Positions 1 to 9,350 of a stretch of DNA of 64,000 nucleotides are shown piece after piece (the first letter of the stretch is position 1; every line of letters begins with the position of its first letter). The DNA is from Sphingomonadales bacterium 39-57-19 (lineage in GTDB: Bacteria > Pseudomonadota > Alphaproteobacteria > Sphingomonadales > Sphingomonadaceae). The stretch covers positions 1 through 64,000 of the forward strand of contig NCJG01000008.1 of the NCBI GenBank assembly GCA_002282385.1. Reading direction: 5' to 3'. The notes under the pieces were generated by a model. It was not told the DNA's origin, did no database searches, and was given only the letters and a program-made list of their open reading frames with translations. Both the position numbers and the translations under genes were made by a program.

Positions 1-90
1 TGGCGGAGACGGTGGGATTCGAACCCACGATAGAGTCACCCCTATACACACTTTCCAGGCGTGCGCCTTCGACCACTCGGCCACGTCTCC
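1..90 (-). tRNA. tRNA-Ser (anticodon GGA)
   Basis: Read on the minus strand, the 5' acceptor strand GGAGACG (90 down to 84) pairs perfectly with CGTCTCC near the 3' end. The discriminator G and an encoded CCA end at position 1. The T arm holds GGTTCGAATCCC. The anticodon loop CTGGAAA gives GGA. A long variable arm (about GTATAGGGGTGACTCTATC) is typical of serine tRNAs. It reads UCC and UCU serine codons. The gene touches the left edge of the window but appears complete. Confidence 0.96.
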
Positions 91-169
91 GCATTCCCCT
101 TAGGGAAGCACGCCCCTAGCCGCTCCTTTCCGCTTTCGCAAGGCACAGTGATTTGCCATAATCGTATTG

Positions 170-1090
170 ATGAAAAGATATCTGCCCCTGTTCGCCAGCG
201 CCGCGATCTGCGCCGCTCTCCCCGTCTCTGCACAGGAGGCCAAGACCTATCCCGCGCCGTCGGAGATTTTCGCGGCTGCGAAGGCGGATAACTGGGTCGC
301 CATTGCGCCGTCGGATATATTGGTGATGGACCTCGCTCCCGATTCGAAAGGCAAGCCGCGCCGCGTCATCATTCAATTGATGCCTGCACCGTTCAGCCAG
401 GGTTGGGTCAGCAATATCCGCAAACTCGCCGCCGCGCATTGGTGGGACGGCACAAGCATCAACCGCGTGCAGGACAATTATGTCGTGCAATGGGGTGATG
501 CGACCGAGAAGAAGGCGTTGCCGGACGGGTTGGCGGTGGTGGACGCGAAGGATTATGTCACCCCTGACTGGCCGACTAAGGATTGGATTTTGGCCCGGGC
601 AGACGGAAGGCCAGACGCCTACGCGGGGGCCCATGGCTTCTATCTTGGCTGGCCGCTGGCACAAGGCCGTGAGGGGCTTTGGCCCGTGCACTGCTACGGC
701 ATGGTCGGCGTTGGCCGGAACCTGTCACCCGACACGGGCACGGGCGCGGAACTCTATACCGTTATCGGCCATGCACCGCGGCACTTGGACCGCAACATCG
801 CGCTGGTCGGACGGGTGATCGAAGGCATTGAACATATGTCCAGCCTGCCACGCGGCACGGGAGCACTTGGCTTTTACGAGAAGGAAGAAGATCGCGTACC
901 GATCCTGTCGGTGCGGCTTGGGAACGCAGCAAAGGACGTGCCTGCGTTCGAATTTCTGTCGACCGATAGCGACAGCTTTGCAGCCTATGCCGACGCGCGC
1001 GCCAATCGGCGGGATGCCTTTTTCAACATCCCCGCTGGCGGCGCAGACATTTGCAACATTCCGGTCCCGATACGCCGGAAAGGCAATTAA
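170..1090 (+). CDS. Secreted cyclophilin-type peptidylprolyl isomerase
   Basis: A 306-residue protein with an N-terminal signal peptide (KRYLPLF followed by a hydrophobic stretch, likely cleaved after VSAQ near residue 22), so it should act in the periplasm on prolyl bonds of exported proteins. After about residue 55 it shows cyclophilin features: VIIQLMPAPFSQGWVSNIRKLA, then WWDGTSINRVQDNYVVQWGD, matching the cyclophilin pattern of F/Y-RVVxNFVVQGGD, and later GTGAELYTVIGHAPRHLDRNIALVGRV. It is longer than the minimal domain (about 165 residues), as is usual for this sphingomonad version. I use the ATG at 170; a TTG one codon upstream is also open. No strong Shine-Dalgarno is visible. Convergent with the gene at 1126. 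Confidence 0.85.
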   Translation: MKRYLPLFASAAICAALPVSAQEAKTYPAPSEIFAAAKADNWVAIAPSDILVMDLAPDSKGKPRRVIIQLMPAPFSQGWVSNIRKLAAAHWWDGTSINRVQDNYVVQWGDATEKKALPDGLAVVDAKDYVTPDWPTKDWILARADGRPDAYAGAHGFYLGWPLAQGREGLWPVHCYGMVGVGRNLSPDTGTGAELYTVIGHAPRHLDRNIALVGRVIEGIEHMSSLPRGTGALGFYEKEEDRVPILSVRLGNAAKDVPAFEFLSTDSDSFAAYADARANRRDAFFNIPAGGADICNIPVPIRRKGN

Positions 1091-1125
1091 GCCGCTTCAC
1101 CCGCCATTGGCTTCAAACGGGTAAC

Positions 1126-1968
1126 TCAGGGCGTGGGAACGGGAACATCCGACGGTCCGGTCTGAACCGGAGGCGCGACGATTACGGGAACCGCTACGGG
1201 TTGAAGGATGGCGACCTGTTCAAGCCGGTCGAGCGCTTTACGCGCATCGCTGAACCGTTTGGCCCGTGCCATCCATGATTGCGCGATGGATGCGCCGGGC
1301 AAAACCGCAACTTCCGTCACAGCAAGATCAAGCTTGCCCGCATCGACCAGCGCTTCGGCGCGGATCAGCCGTTCGTTTGGCGCGAGTGATGGCCCGGTTT
1401 CTTTGCGCAGCACGAACAGTTCCGACAATTCCCGCTTCACGGTCGCCCAATTGCTGTCGTCTCGATTGCCCGTCAAAAGCACCGGCGCAAGTCCGCGCAA
1501 TTCGGTTTTCAGGGCATCAATTGTGACCGGCGCCTGCCCAGCCGATAGCACCGCGGCGACAGATTGCGGCTGGGTCGCGCCAAAACGCAGGCGCAACTGT
1601 TCAGCAAGAGCGCCCAGCGGCGCACCTTTATCGATCGCACGGCGCACCGCGTAAATGAGCAACAGCCCATCCGCGCGCGCGGCTTCGGGCGAGAGCATAT
1701 TGGGCGATGGGAAAGTTGGAACCATTTGGTCCGTAACCGGCTGTGCGATAGCATTAGCATTAGCATCGGTGGTGGCCACATTGCCCCCTGCCCCAGTCGA
1801 TGACTCGGCCGCCACGGGGGCATCAGATGGTGTCAGAAAACCATATTTGTCGGCGATCACATAAGCGACAATAGCGCCGCCGACGAAGGCACATAAAATA
1901 AGCAGCATGATGTGCTTGAATGTGAATCCACGGCGTGATGTCGCGGTCGCTGTTTGAAAATCGGTCAT
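1126..1968 (-). CDS. Mic60/mitofilin-like inner membrane protein
   Basis: A 280-residue protein with a cytoplasmic N-terminus (about 18 residues), one membrane segment (about residues 19-40, IMLLILCAFVGGAIVAYVI) and a periplasmic remainder. The C-terminal part (KETGPSLAPNERLIRAEALV, then DLAVTEVAVLPG and WMARAKRFSDARKALDRLE) resembles the mitofilin C-terminal signature of Mic60 homologues. Its start overlaps the end of hemD by 4 bases, and the hemC-hemD-mic60 order is known in alphaproteobacteria. The family shapes the inner membrane and contacts the outer membrane. Unlike long Mic60 proteins, it lacks an extended coiled coil and has only a low-complexity Ala/Pro/Thr linker. Family call is by pattern and context, not by search. 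Confidence 0.6.
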   Translation of the reverse strand: MTDFQTATATSRRGFTFKHIMLLILCAFVGGAIVAYVIADKYGFLTPSDAPVAAESSTGAGGNVATTDANANAIAQPVTDQMVPTFPSPNMLSPEAARADGLLLIYAVRRAIDKGAPLGALAEQLRLRFGATQPQSVAAVLSAGQAPVTIDALKTELRGLAPVLLTGNRDDSNWATVKRELSELFVLRKETGPSLAPNERLIRAEALVDAGKLDLAVTEVAVLPGASIAQSWMARAKRFSDARKALDRLEQVAILQPVAVPVIVAPPVQTGPSDVPVPTP

Positions 1969-2690
1969 GATGCTCCTTCAATAGCGGCATTCGGCGGCGG
2001 GGCGCATTGTATCCTTGTAAAATGCTGTCCTATTGCGTCCATTAACGCGGCGTCATTTGGTGAGGTGGCGACAATTATCTGTGCCCAGCCCTTGCCAGCG
2101 CTTTCTGCGATAGCGTTCGAAAAGGTCGCGAGCGTGATTTTGCGCCGCGATAGGCCGCCCGCATCGCAGAGACCGGCAAAGTGCGCCGCCGCGCGTGACG
2201 AATGCAGGATGACCGCATCGCATACTGCAACCTGCGCGGCAAAGTCCGCCGGTGTTTCCAACGCCGCGCTTCGGTACACGATAGCGATATCGATATGGAC
2301 GCCAGCAATCTGCGGAACAGCGCTGTGGTCTTCCCCTGCAAGCCATAAGAGCTTTTTGTGGCCGTCTGCGGCAGCAACGCCGACAAGCGCTTCCACGCCA
2401 TTGGATCCAGTCGCAGCAACCGGCAAAGACAAATGGGCCAGCGCGCTGGCGGTCGCACTGCCGACCGCATAGATGGGAGCGCCGCGCGCGCTTTCCAAAA
2501 ATCCAGTCGCGGCGCGCGCCGCATTGCCGCTGGTCAACAAAATGGCGTCATATCCGTTAACCGACACCGATGGCGGCGGCATATGTTCAATGGCGAACAG
2601 GGGCATTAGCACTGGCGCATATCCTGCGGCTTTAAAGCGGCGGGCGGTGGCATCTGCCCCTGGTTGCGGCCGGATAATCAGCACCTTCAC
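1965..2690 (-). CDS. hemD: Uroporphyrinogen-III synthase
   Basis: A 241-residue protein that closes hydroxymethylbilane with inversion of ring D to give uroporphyrinogen III in tetrapyrrole synthesis; cytoplasmic. The N-terminus (VLIIRPQPGADATARRFKAAGY) is the typical HemD opening, and the second half carries DAVILHSSRAAAHFAGL, matching the usual ILFYSPRTA-type segment. The family is poorly conserved, so context matters: it starts within the last 4 bases of hemC and ends overlapping the Mic60-like gene by 4 bases, so the three are translationally coupled. Confidence 0.88.
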   Translation of the reverse strand: MKVLIIRPQPGADATARRFKAAGYAPVLMPLFAIEHMPPPSVSVNGYDAILLTSGNAARAATGFLESARGAPIYAVGSATASALAHLSLPVAATGSNGVEALVGVAAADGHKKLLWLAGEDHSAVPQIAGVHIDIAIVYRSAALETPADFAAQVAVCDAVILHSSRAAAHFAGLCDAGGLSRRKITLATFSNAIAESAGKGWAQIIVATSPNDAALMDAIGQHFTRIQCAPPPNAAIEGAS

Positions 2691-3622
2691 GAAGCGAACA
2701 TGCTCCGCAGTTCATCGCTGGCGTTTGCCAGCAATTGATCTGCCAATTGTGCCGGACCATCACTTGAAGCTTCATAGACGATTTCGTCCGCGTGCATTTC
2801 CCGGCCATCCGCGGTGAAAACCTCGCCTTTCAAGCGAATCTGGGAACCCTCGACCTGCGCCAATGCGGCGATGGGTGAATGGCAATTGCCGCCCAATGCC
2901 TCAAGCAAGGCACGCTCGGCATTCACGGCAACAAAGGTGTCCACATCGTTAATCGCCGCCAAAAACGGGACGAGCTCGCTGCGACTGGTCAACCGGTCAA
3001 TACCCACAGCACCTTGCGATGCCGCCGGCAAAAACTGGCTCAGCGGCAATGGCGCGCCGACATTAGCCATGCCCAACCGGTCCAACCCAGCCGCGGCCAA
3101 AAGTGTCGCGTCCGCATCACCATTTTCAATATGCGCCAAACGGGTTGCGACATTGCCGCGCAAGGGGACGATCCGCACATCAGGACGGGCACGTTGCAAC
3201 TGCGCCGCGCGGCGTGGGCTGGATGTCCCGACCCGCGCACCATGCTTCAGATCGTCCAGCGACGCGGCACCAATCAATCGGTCGCGCATGTCCGCACGCG
3301 GCAGCATAGCGGCGATGTCAAAAATGTCTGCCCGGACCGTTTCGACATCTTTCATCGAATGCACCGCAATATCAATCTGGTCGTCGATCAGCGCACGTTC
3401 CAGCTCTTTGGTCCACAGCGCCTTGCCGCCGATTTCGGCAAGCGGCCGGTCCTGAATCTTGTCACCTGTGGCGAGCATCGGGACCAACACGACGGCATCA
3501 TCGGGCAGATTATGCGCCGCTTTAATGGCAGCCATGGTCATCTCCGCCTGTGCCAAAGCGAGCGGAGACCGGCGTGTACCGATGCGTAACGGACGGTCGG
3601 AGGAAAACGATATCATTGTCAT
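2687..3622 (-). CDS. hemC: Hydroxymethylbilane synthase (porphobilinogen deaminase)
   Basis: A 311-residue enzyme that polymerises four porphobilinogens into hydroxymethylbilane. The substrate-binding start RIGTRRSPLALAQA is at residues 13-26. HSMKDVET follows near 89-95, the arginine-rich VGTSSPRRAAQL near 131-142, and the dipyrromethane-cofactor cysteine is C247 in ALGGNCHSP. Length fits the family (about 310). It starts the hem operon. The next gene, tsaD, starts only 42 bases away on the other strand, so the two promoters must share or overlap this spacer. An internal ATG at codon 3 is an alternative start. Confidence 0.95.
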   Translation of the reverse strand: MTMISFSSDRPLRIGTRRSPLALAQAEMTMAAIKAAHNLPDDAVVLVPMLATGDKIQDRPLAEIGGKALWTKELERALIDDQIDIAVHSMKDVETVRADIFDIAAMLPRADMRDRLIGAASLDDLKHGARVGTSSPRRAAQLQRARPDVRIVPLRGNVATRLAHIENGDADATLLAAAGLDRLGMANVGAPLPLSQFLPAASQGAVGIDRLTSRSELVPFLAAINDVDTFVAVNAERALLEALGGNCHSPIAALAQVEGSQIRLKGEVFTADGREMHADEIVYEASSDGPAQLADQLLANASDELRSMFAS

Positions 3623-3664
3623 GCGACTTGTTCATAGCGCCACGTCCACGTATGGGAAAGCGCA

Positions 3665-4699
3665 ATGGCAATCATCCTTGGTCTTGAATCCAGCTGCGAC
3701 GAAACCGCAGCGGCAATTGTGCGTTCCGACCGGACGATTTTGAGCCATGCCTTGGCTGGCCAAGAGGATCATCACCGCGCATTCGGTGGCGTCGTTCCGG
3801 AAATTGCTGCACGCGCGCATGCCGAGCTGATGACCCCCTTGGTGGAAACCGCACTTGCCGACGCAGGCATGACGTTGAATGATGTCGATGCCATTGCCGC
3901 AACCGCTGGCCCCGGCCTCATTGGCGGTGTCATGGTTGGACTTGTGACAGCCAAGGCGCTTGCCATGGCGTCGGGAAAGCCGCTGATCGCCGTCAATCAT
4001 CTTGAAGGCCATGCGCTTTCGCCGCGGCTGGTCGATGCCGACCTCGCATTTCCCTATCTGCTTCTGCTGGTGTCTGGCGGCCATTGTCAGTTGCTGCGGG
4101 TCAATAACGTTGGCGACTATAACCGGCTGGCCACGACCATAGACGATGCCGTGGGCGAAGCTTTCGACAAAACGGCGAAGATTTTGGGCCTCGGCTTTCC
4201 GGGTGGGCCAGCCGTCGAACGCGCAGCCGCGTTAGGCAACGCGAAAAATGTACCCCTACCCCGCCCGTTAAAAGGCGCTGATGAACCGCATTTTTCCTTT
4301 GCTGGCCTGAAAAGCGCCGTGCTGCGCGCGCATGAGACGGGCCAGTATAAAGTCGAGGATATTGCCGCATCATTTCAGCAAGCCGTTATCGACTGCCTGT
4401 ACGACCGGATACGCTATACGCTGGATCGTATTGATGCGCCGGCTGCGTTGGTTGTTGCAGGCGGCGTCGCGGCAAATGTGCCCATCCGCAATATGCTCGA
4501 GCAGCTTGCCGCAAGCCGCGGCATGCGTTTTGTCGCACCGCCATTGTGGTTGTGCACCGACAATGGCGTGATGATCGCATGGGCTGGCGCGGAGAGATTT
4601 GCGATGGGTCTGACCGATGGCCTTGATTTTGTTGCGCGGCCGCGCTGGCCGCTGGATCCCAACGCAGCACCCGCACGCGGTGCGGGCGTAAAGGCATGA
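3665..4699 (+). CDS. tsaD: tRNA N6-threonylcarbamoyladenosine transferase subunit TsaD
   Basis: A 344-residue protein of the Kae1/TsaD family. With TsaB and TsaE it transfers the threonylcarbamoyl group to A37 of ANN-decoding tRNAs. The start ([17 protein letters not shown]) carries the ASKHA-fold phosphate loop. The metal-binding pair is H112 and H116 in NHLEGH, and the later [24 protein letters not shown] and [12 protein letters not shown] segments are family hallmarks. Length is typical. It is divergent from hemC and overlaps gpsA by 4 bases, giving translational coupling. Confidence 0.97.
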   Translation: MAIILGLESSCDETAAAIVRSDRTILSHALAGQEDHHRAFGGVVPEIAARAHAELMTPLVETALADAGMTLNDVDAIAATAGPGLIGGVMVGLVTAKALAMASGKPLIAVNHLEGHALSPRLVDADLAFPYLLLLVSGGHCQLLRVNNVGDYNRLATTIDDAVGEAFDKTAKILGLGFPGGPAVERAAALGNAKNVPLPRPLKGADEPHFSFAGLKSAVLRAHETGQYKVEDIAASFQQAVIDCLYDRIRYTLDRIDAPAALVVAGGVAANVPIRNMLEQLAASRGMRFVAPPLWLCTDNGVMIAWAGAERFAMGLTDGLDFVARPRWPLDPNAAPARGAGVKA

Positions 4700-5691
4700 G
4701 CCAGAAGCCCTATCCGGTTGGTATCATTGGTGGCGGCGCATGGGGCACCGCGCTGGCCGCCGTCATGGCGCAAATCCACGATCGCGTCCTCATCTGGGCC
4801 CGCGAAGAAGAGGCCGTGCAGAGCATAAACAACCTGCACGAAAACAGCCTGTTTTTGCCGGGCACATCATTGTCACCAAAGATTGAGGCGACAGCTGACC
4901 TCGCCCGCATGATCGCGTGTGAAAATTTGCTCATCGTGACCCCGGCCCAGCATGTGCGCGCCACGCTGTCGGCGCTGCCGGATACAAAGGCCCCGCTGAT
5001 CCTGTGCGCCAAAGGCATTGAGGCCGATACCCAAATGCTGGTGTCAGATGTTGCCGCGGCAACGCGCCCGAGCAATCCGATTGCCGTTTTGTCAGGCCCC
5101 ACATTTGCACATGAGGTTGCTGCTGGAAAGCCCACAGCGGTCACGCTCGCGACCGCCGATCAGACGCTGGGTTCGGCTTTGATGCGCCGCATCGCCACAC
5201 CTTCTTTCCGTCCCTATTGGTCTGATGATGTTGTCGGCGCGGAAATTGGCGGCGCTGTCAAAAACGTGCTCGCAATTGCATGTGGTGTCGTCGACGGCGC
5301 AGGCCTTGGTCTCAACGCGCGTGCGGCATTGATTGCGCGCGGTTTTGCCGAGATGCAGCGATACGGCCTTGCGCGCGGCGCAAAAGCTGAAACGCTAGCC
5401 GGTTTGTCCGGATTGGGCGATCTGGTCCTGACGTGCAGCTCTGAAAATTCGCGGAATTTTTCATTGGGCCGGGGCCTTGGACAAGGCCAATCGTCCGAAA
5501 GCCTGCTCGCAGACCGCAAGACGGTTGCCGAAGGCGCATATACCGCGCCGGTCCTGTTACAATCGGCCACGTCGCTTGATGTCGAAATGCCCATCGTGAG
5601 CGCGGTATGCGCATTGCTGTCCGGATCAGCGACCGTCGATGCCGTCGTGGCCGAATTGCTGGCACGCCCGCTCAAGTCCGAAAGCTGGTAA
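4696..5691 (+). CDS. gpsA: Glycerol-3-phosphate dehydrogenase [NAD(P)+]
   Basis: A 331-residue cytoplasmic enzyme that reduces dihydroxyacetone phosphate to sn-glycerol 3-phosphate for phospholipid synthesis. The Rossmann motif [13 protein letters not shown] is at residues 9-21. The conserved KGIE and [18 protein letters not shown] segments follow. The catalytic lysine lies in [17 protein letters not shown] (about 185-201), and the glycine-rich [14 protein letters not shown] is present. Length matches the family. The start overlaps the tsaD stop (ATGA), so the pair is one transcript. Confidence 0.96.
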   Translation: MSQKPYPVGIIGGGAWGTALAAVMAQIHDRVLIWAREEEAVQSINNLHENSLFLPGTSLSPKIEATADLARMIACENLLIVTPAQHVRATLSALPDTKAPLILCAKGIEADTQMLVSDVAAATRPSNPIAVLSGPTFAHEVAAGKPTAVTLATADQTLGSALMRRIATPSFRPYWSDDVVGAEIGGAVKNVLAIACGVVDGAGLGLNARAALIARGFAEMQRYGLARGAKAETLAGLSGLGDLVLTCSSENSRNFSLGRGLGQGQSSESLLADRKTVAEGAYTAPVLLQSATSLDVEMPIVSAVCALLSGSATVDAVVAELLARPLKSESW

Positions 5692-5732
5692 CGGCGGACC
5701 TAATCCGCTAGCGTACCAAAAGAGGCGATCCA

Positions 5733-7229
5733 TTGACTGCAGCCAGAACCGACGAAGAAGATATTCAGGCACTCGCAAAGGGTGGGCGGACGAATGTGTT
5801 TGGTTTCCTTTTGCGGCTGGCCGCGCGCATACCATTTTTGTTCATCGCGGGCAGACTTTATGGTCCCGAAGCACTTGGCCGCTTTGCCTATGCCATACTG
5901 ATTATCGAATTTGCCGCGCAACTTGCCTCACTTGGCCTGCGCCGCGGGCTGGCGGAATTGCTTGCGAAGGATGACCGCCCGCACGCCCATATGATTGCGG
6001 ATTCGCTTTTCGCGGCGATGGCGGCATCAGCGCTCGGCGCTGCATTTTTGATCATGCTGCCCGAGCTGATGTTTCCCAACAGCGGCATTAACGGGCTCGA
6101 CCGGTTTCTGCCGCTCGCCATTTTTGCCATCGTCGCAACGGACATCGCCTTGTCCGCTTTGGCCTATAAATTCGACATTGCATCGACCGTGCGGGCACGT
6201 GCGATCGTTGAACCATGGACAATCAGCATCGCGGCAGGCGCGCTTTATTTCTATTCCGCGCGTGATGGGTTGATCCTGTCTTATGTCGCTTCGCTGGCCG
6301 CTGCATTGTTGTTTGCACTATGGCCCTTGTGGCGCAGCTATGGCTTTGCGCGGGGATGGCGGCCAAGTGTGAAGCGTTCTTTGGTGATTGCCCAGCGCAA
6401 CTTGCCATTGGCCGCAGCAGACGCCGCAGAATGGGGCAGCCGGCGGCTTGACCTTGCCATATTGGGGCTGTTTGCATCGCCGGCAGTGGTCGGTATCTAT
6501 TATGTCGCCCAACAGGTGGCGAGCCTGCCACAGAAGCTTAAAACCAGCTTTGACCCTATATTAGGCCCCGTCATCACGCGCAATTTACAGACCCGCAATT
6601 ATGCCGAAATCGCCAAACATGTTGGCCAGGTCGGGTTTTGGATTATCGCGGCGCAGGCCGGAATTGCACTGGCGCTTGGTATCCCCGGCGAAGCGGTCAT
6701 GGGATTAATGGGTCCCGAATTTGTCGGTGGAACAGCGGCGCTTGCCTTTTTGCTGGCGGCGGAAGTTGCGGCGGCCACGGCGGTCGTCAGTGAATCCGCG
6801 TTGGTATATATGGCCCGTCACCGGAACCTGCTGATTTCAATCGGGATGTTGGCCGTGCAAACTTTGGTGAGCGTGGGCCTTATCATGCTCGTCGATGATA
6901 TCCCCGTTAAGCCCGAATATGTTGGCCTGTATCAGGCGGCAGCCGTTGCCTGCGGGCTGATGATTTCGCTTGGTATCGGCTCGCTCATCAAATCGCGATT
7001 GCTGTCGCGGTTATTGGGACAGCCCATCCGCGTGTGGCGTTGGGCCTTGCTGGTTGCGGTCGCCGCGGCAGCATTGCTCGGCATGGCGATCGTCAGCGTC
7101 CCTGCCCGTCTGGAATGGGTGGAACTGGCGATCGGCGTGCCTGCAGTCCTTGGCCTTTATGGCTGGATTATCTGGCGCTGGGGCTTTGGCCCGGAAGACC
7201 GGGTGCTGTTCCGCAAGAAAAAGGATTAA
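5733..7229 (+). CDS. Oligosaccharide/polysaccharide flippase family membrane protein
   Basis: A 498-residue integral membrane protein with about a dozen to fourteen hydrophobic segments spread over its whole length. The N-terminal FGFLLRLAARIPFLFIAGRLYGPEALGRFAYAI pattern is typical of Wzx/MviN-like flippases of the MOP superfamily. These move lipid-linked saccharides across the inner membrane; the substrate cannot be read here. The start is a TTG at 5733 with AGAGG at 5721-5725, about 7 bases upstream. No glycosyltransferase genes lie nearby. It ends convergently with the kinase gene with a 4-base overlap. Confidence 0.82.
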   Translation: MTAARTDEEDIQALAKGGRTNVFGFLLRLAARIPFLFIAGRLYGPEALGRFAYAILIIEFAAQLASLGLRRGLAELLAKDDRPHAHMIADSLFAAMAASALGAAFLIMLPELMFPNSGINGLDRFLPLAIFAIVATDIALSALAYKFDIASTVRARAIVEPWTISIAAGALYFYSARDGLILSYVASLAAALLFALWPLWRSYGFARGWRPSVKRSLVIAQRNLPLAAADAAEWGSRRLDLAILGLFASPAVVGIYYVAQQVASLPQKLKTSFDPILGPVITRNLQTRNYAEIAKHVGQVGFWIIAAQAGIALALGIPGEAVMGLMGPEFVGGTAALAFLLAAEVAAATAVVSESALVYMARHRNLLISIGMLAVQTLVSVGLIMLVDDIPVKPEYVGLYQAAAVACGLMISLGIGSLIKSRLLSRLLGQPIRVWRWALLVAVAAAALLGMAIVSVPARLEWVELAIGVPAVLGLYGWIIWRWGFGPEDRVLFRKKKD

Positions 7230-8221
7230 GCCAGACGCTTGGCAACAAGCGCTGCGATATCCGCTTCTGGCCGTGCGCCATAATGCGAAATAATTTCAGC
7301 AGCGCAGACTGCGCCCATGACAAGGCATTCGGCCATCGGGCGGCCCTGCGCTATCCCGGCAAACACACCTGACGCGAACAAGTCACCTGCGCCTGTTGTG
7401 TCGACCAATTGGGCGACAGGTTCTGCGCCGACTTCGGTACGCACGCCGTTTTCGATGGCGATTGCGCCATGTTCGCCGCGCGTGCAGACCAACAATGGAA
7501 CCTTCGCCGCGATGGCCGCGACCGATGCTTCGAAATCATCGCTGTTGTTGAGCGCACAAATTTCGACTTCATTCGAAAACAATATGTCGATGCGACCGGC
7601 ATCCATTTCGGCCAAAAAGTCGGGTCCATGGCGCGAAATGACGAATGCGTCGGACAATGTCAGCGCAACCTTGCGACCCGCGGCACGCGCAATATCGATG
7701 GCGGTACGCATCGCGGCACGTGGCTCCTCAGGATCCCACAAATAGCCTTCAAGATACAATATCGCCGCGCTTTCAATCAGCGACTTGTCGACCAGTGTGG
7801 CGGGCAGATATTGCGACGCGCCCAAAAAGGTGTTCATCGTGCGCTGCGCATCTGGTGTGACGAGAATGTAGCAACGTGCGGTCGAAGGCGCGCCATCACG
7901 TGCAGGAATATCGAAATGAATACCGCCCGCACGAATGTCATGTGCGAACACTTGGCCAAGCTGATCATTTGCGACCTGCCCGATAAATGCTGTTTTATGT
8001 CCAAGCCGCGCAAGGCCCGCCAAGGTATTTGCGGCAGAGCCACCGCTGATTTCACGGGCAGGACCCATATGCGCATATAATGCCTGCGCACGTTCCTCAT
8101 CAATCAGCTGCATGCTGCCTTTGGTCAGACCTTCGCTGTCGATAAAAGCATCGTCGGTGTTGGCAATGATATCAACAATTGCGTTGCCAATGGCGAGGAC
8201 GTCGAAGCGGCTTTCAGTCAT
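7226..8221 (-). CDS. PfkB-family kinase (adenosine kinase-like)
   Basis: A 331-residue cytoplasmic sugar/nucleoside kinase of the ribokinase (PfkB) fold. The N-terminus FDVLAIGNAIVDIIA and the SGGSAANTLAGLARLG motif bind substrate. The PfkB signature DTTGAGDLFASG near residue 270 holds the catalytic aspartate and anion hole. Sphingomonad proteins with this start are usually named adenosine kinase, since they group with eukaryotic-type adenosine kinases, but substrate is inferred from family resemblance only. It is a single gene, converging on the flippase with a 4-base overlap. The 74-base gap to the next gene is divergent. Confidence 0.85.
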   Translation of the reverse strand: MTESRFDVLAIGNAIVDIIANTDDAFIDSEGLTKGSMQLIDEERAQALYAHMGPAREISGGSAANTLAGLARLGHKTAFIGQVANDQLGQVFAHDIRAGGIHFDIPARDGAPSTARCYILVTPDAQRTMNTFLGASQYLPATLVDKSLIESAAILYLEGYLWDPEEPRAAMRTAIDIARAAGRKVALTLSDAFVISRHGPDFLAEMDAGRIDILFSNEVEICALNNSDDFEASVAAIAAKVPLLVCTRGEHGAIAIENGVRTEVGAEPVAQLVDTTGAGDLFASGVFAGIAQGRPMAECLVMGAVCAAEIISHYGARPEADIAALVAKRLA

Positions 8222-8295
8222 GAATTTTCCTATATGTAAGCTCGCCGCGCCCTACTGGGGTTGGACATTTCGGGCAAGCGCTTTAGAAGCGCGAC

Positions 8296-8961
8296 ATGAT
8301 ACAAGCGCTCCAGCTTTCGTTCCAAAGCCTTTCGGACAGGCGCGTGGCAATGCTGCTCATCAAAGTGGTGTTGTGCACCTTTGCCAGCTTCATTTTATTG
8401 GGCGTCGGCATGTGGTTTGCGCTCGACTGGCTTTTTGCATGGCTCAACATTCAAAACGGTGAATATCTGTCCGCCTTCCTGTCGCTGGCCATCATCCCGA
8501 TTTCGGCTTTTCTGCTTTTCCGGGTGGTTGCCATCGCAATCACTTGGATCTTCGCCGACGATATCATCGATGCGGTTGAAGACCGTTACTATCCCCAGAA
8601 AGCCGCTTTTGGAAAGCGCCCGGGCTTCGGCGCTGGCGTGCATATGGCGGTGCGATCAATCGCGCGGGTAATTGGGTACAACCTCCTCGCCTTGCCGCTC
8701 TATATCCTTTTGCTGGTGACGGGCGTTGGTACCGCGATCGCCTTCATGCTCATCAACGCGCTCCTGTTGGGCAAGGATTTGGAAGATATGCTGATTGCCC
8801 GCCATGGCGCATCGCAAGGCAGCATCCAGAAACTGCCGCGCCTCTTGCTTGGCTTCATTGGCACCGTTGGCATGCTGATCCCGCTTTTCAACTTGCTGGT
8901 GCCCGTGCTGGCTACGGCAATGGCTGTGCACATGGTCCATTCCGAAAGCAGAGCGATATGA
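8296..8961 (+). CDS. EI24/CysZ-like integral membrane protein
   Basis: A 221-residue membrane protein with about four long hydrophobic blocks: residues 20-45, 56-82, 115-150 and 180-210. The arrangement, with a central charged loop (FADDIIDAVEDRYYPQKAAFGKRPGF) and an RSIARVIGYNLLALPLY block, matches the EI24 domain family, whose bacterial members include the CysZ sulfate permease. Whether this one moves sulfate is not shown; no cys genes are near. The stop overlaps the start of the next gene by 4 bases, so the two are probably co-translated. Confidence 0.7.
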   Translation: MIQALQLSFQSLSDRRVAMLLIKVVLCTFASFILLGVGMWFALDWLFAWLNIQNGEYLSAFLSLAIIPISAFLLFRVVAIAITWIFADDIIDAVEDRYYPQKAAFGKRPGFGAGVHMAVRSIARVIGYNLLALPLYILLLVTGVGTAIAFMLINALLLGKDLEDMLIARHGASQGSIQKLPRLLLGFIGTVGMLIPLFNLLVPVLATAMAVHMVHSESRAI

Positions 8962-9350
8962 AACACGCCATAAACGCATGCGCGCTCGCGTTGATTTTGG
9001 CAGGCTGTCTATCTGCGCCTCTTGCACATGCGCAAACGCGCCAGCCAGCGCCCGTACAACGCACTGCGCCGCCCGTTCCCGTTCGCCCTGCCATGGGACC
9101 AAGGGGCCTAGAGGCAGTCATGGGCAAGGATGTCGCCACGTTGAAACGCTTTTTTGGCGAACCGCGGCTAGATGTCATTGAGGTTCATGGCCGCAAGCTG
9201 CAATTTGTTGGCAAAGCCTGCATCCTTGATGTGTTCCTCTATCCCGACGGCAAGGGCCGGACCGAAATCGTGACTTATGTCGACGCGCGACGCAGTGATG
9301 GCGCTGCGGTGGATCGCGCATCCTGCATCGATGCCTTGCAACGCCGCTGA
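8958..9350 (+). CDS. Small exported protein, possible lipoprotein
   Basis: A 130-residue protein of unknown function. The N-terminus has a positively charged start, a hydrophobic core and LILAGC, a lipobox with cysteine near residue 17. A signal peptidase I site after AHAQ (about 26) is the alternative. The mature part is Pro/Arg-rich for about 25 residues and then compact (VMGKDVATLKRFFGEPRLD, later GKACILDVFLYPDG), with a C-terminal Cys (SCIDALQRR). It follows the EI24-like gene with a 4-base overlap, so a membrane-linked partner role is possible. Confidence 0.65.
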   Translation: MKHAINACALALILAGCLSAPLAHAQTRQPAPVQRTAPPVPVRPAMGPRGLEAVMGKDVATLKRFFGEPRLDVIEVHGRKLQFVGKACILDVFLYPDGKGRTEIVTYVDARRSDGAAVDRASCIDALQRR

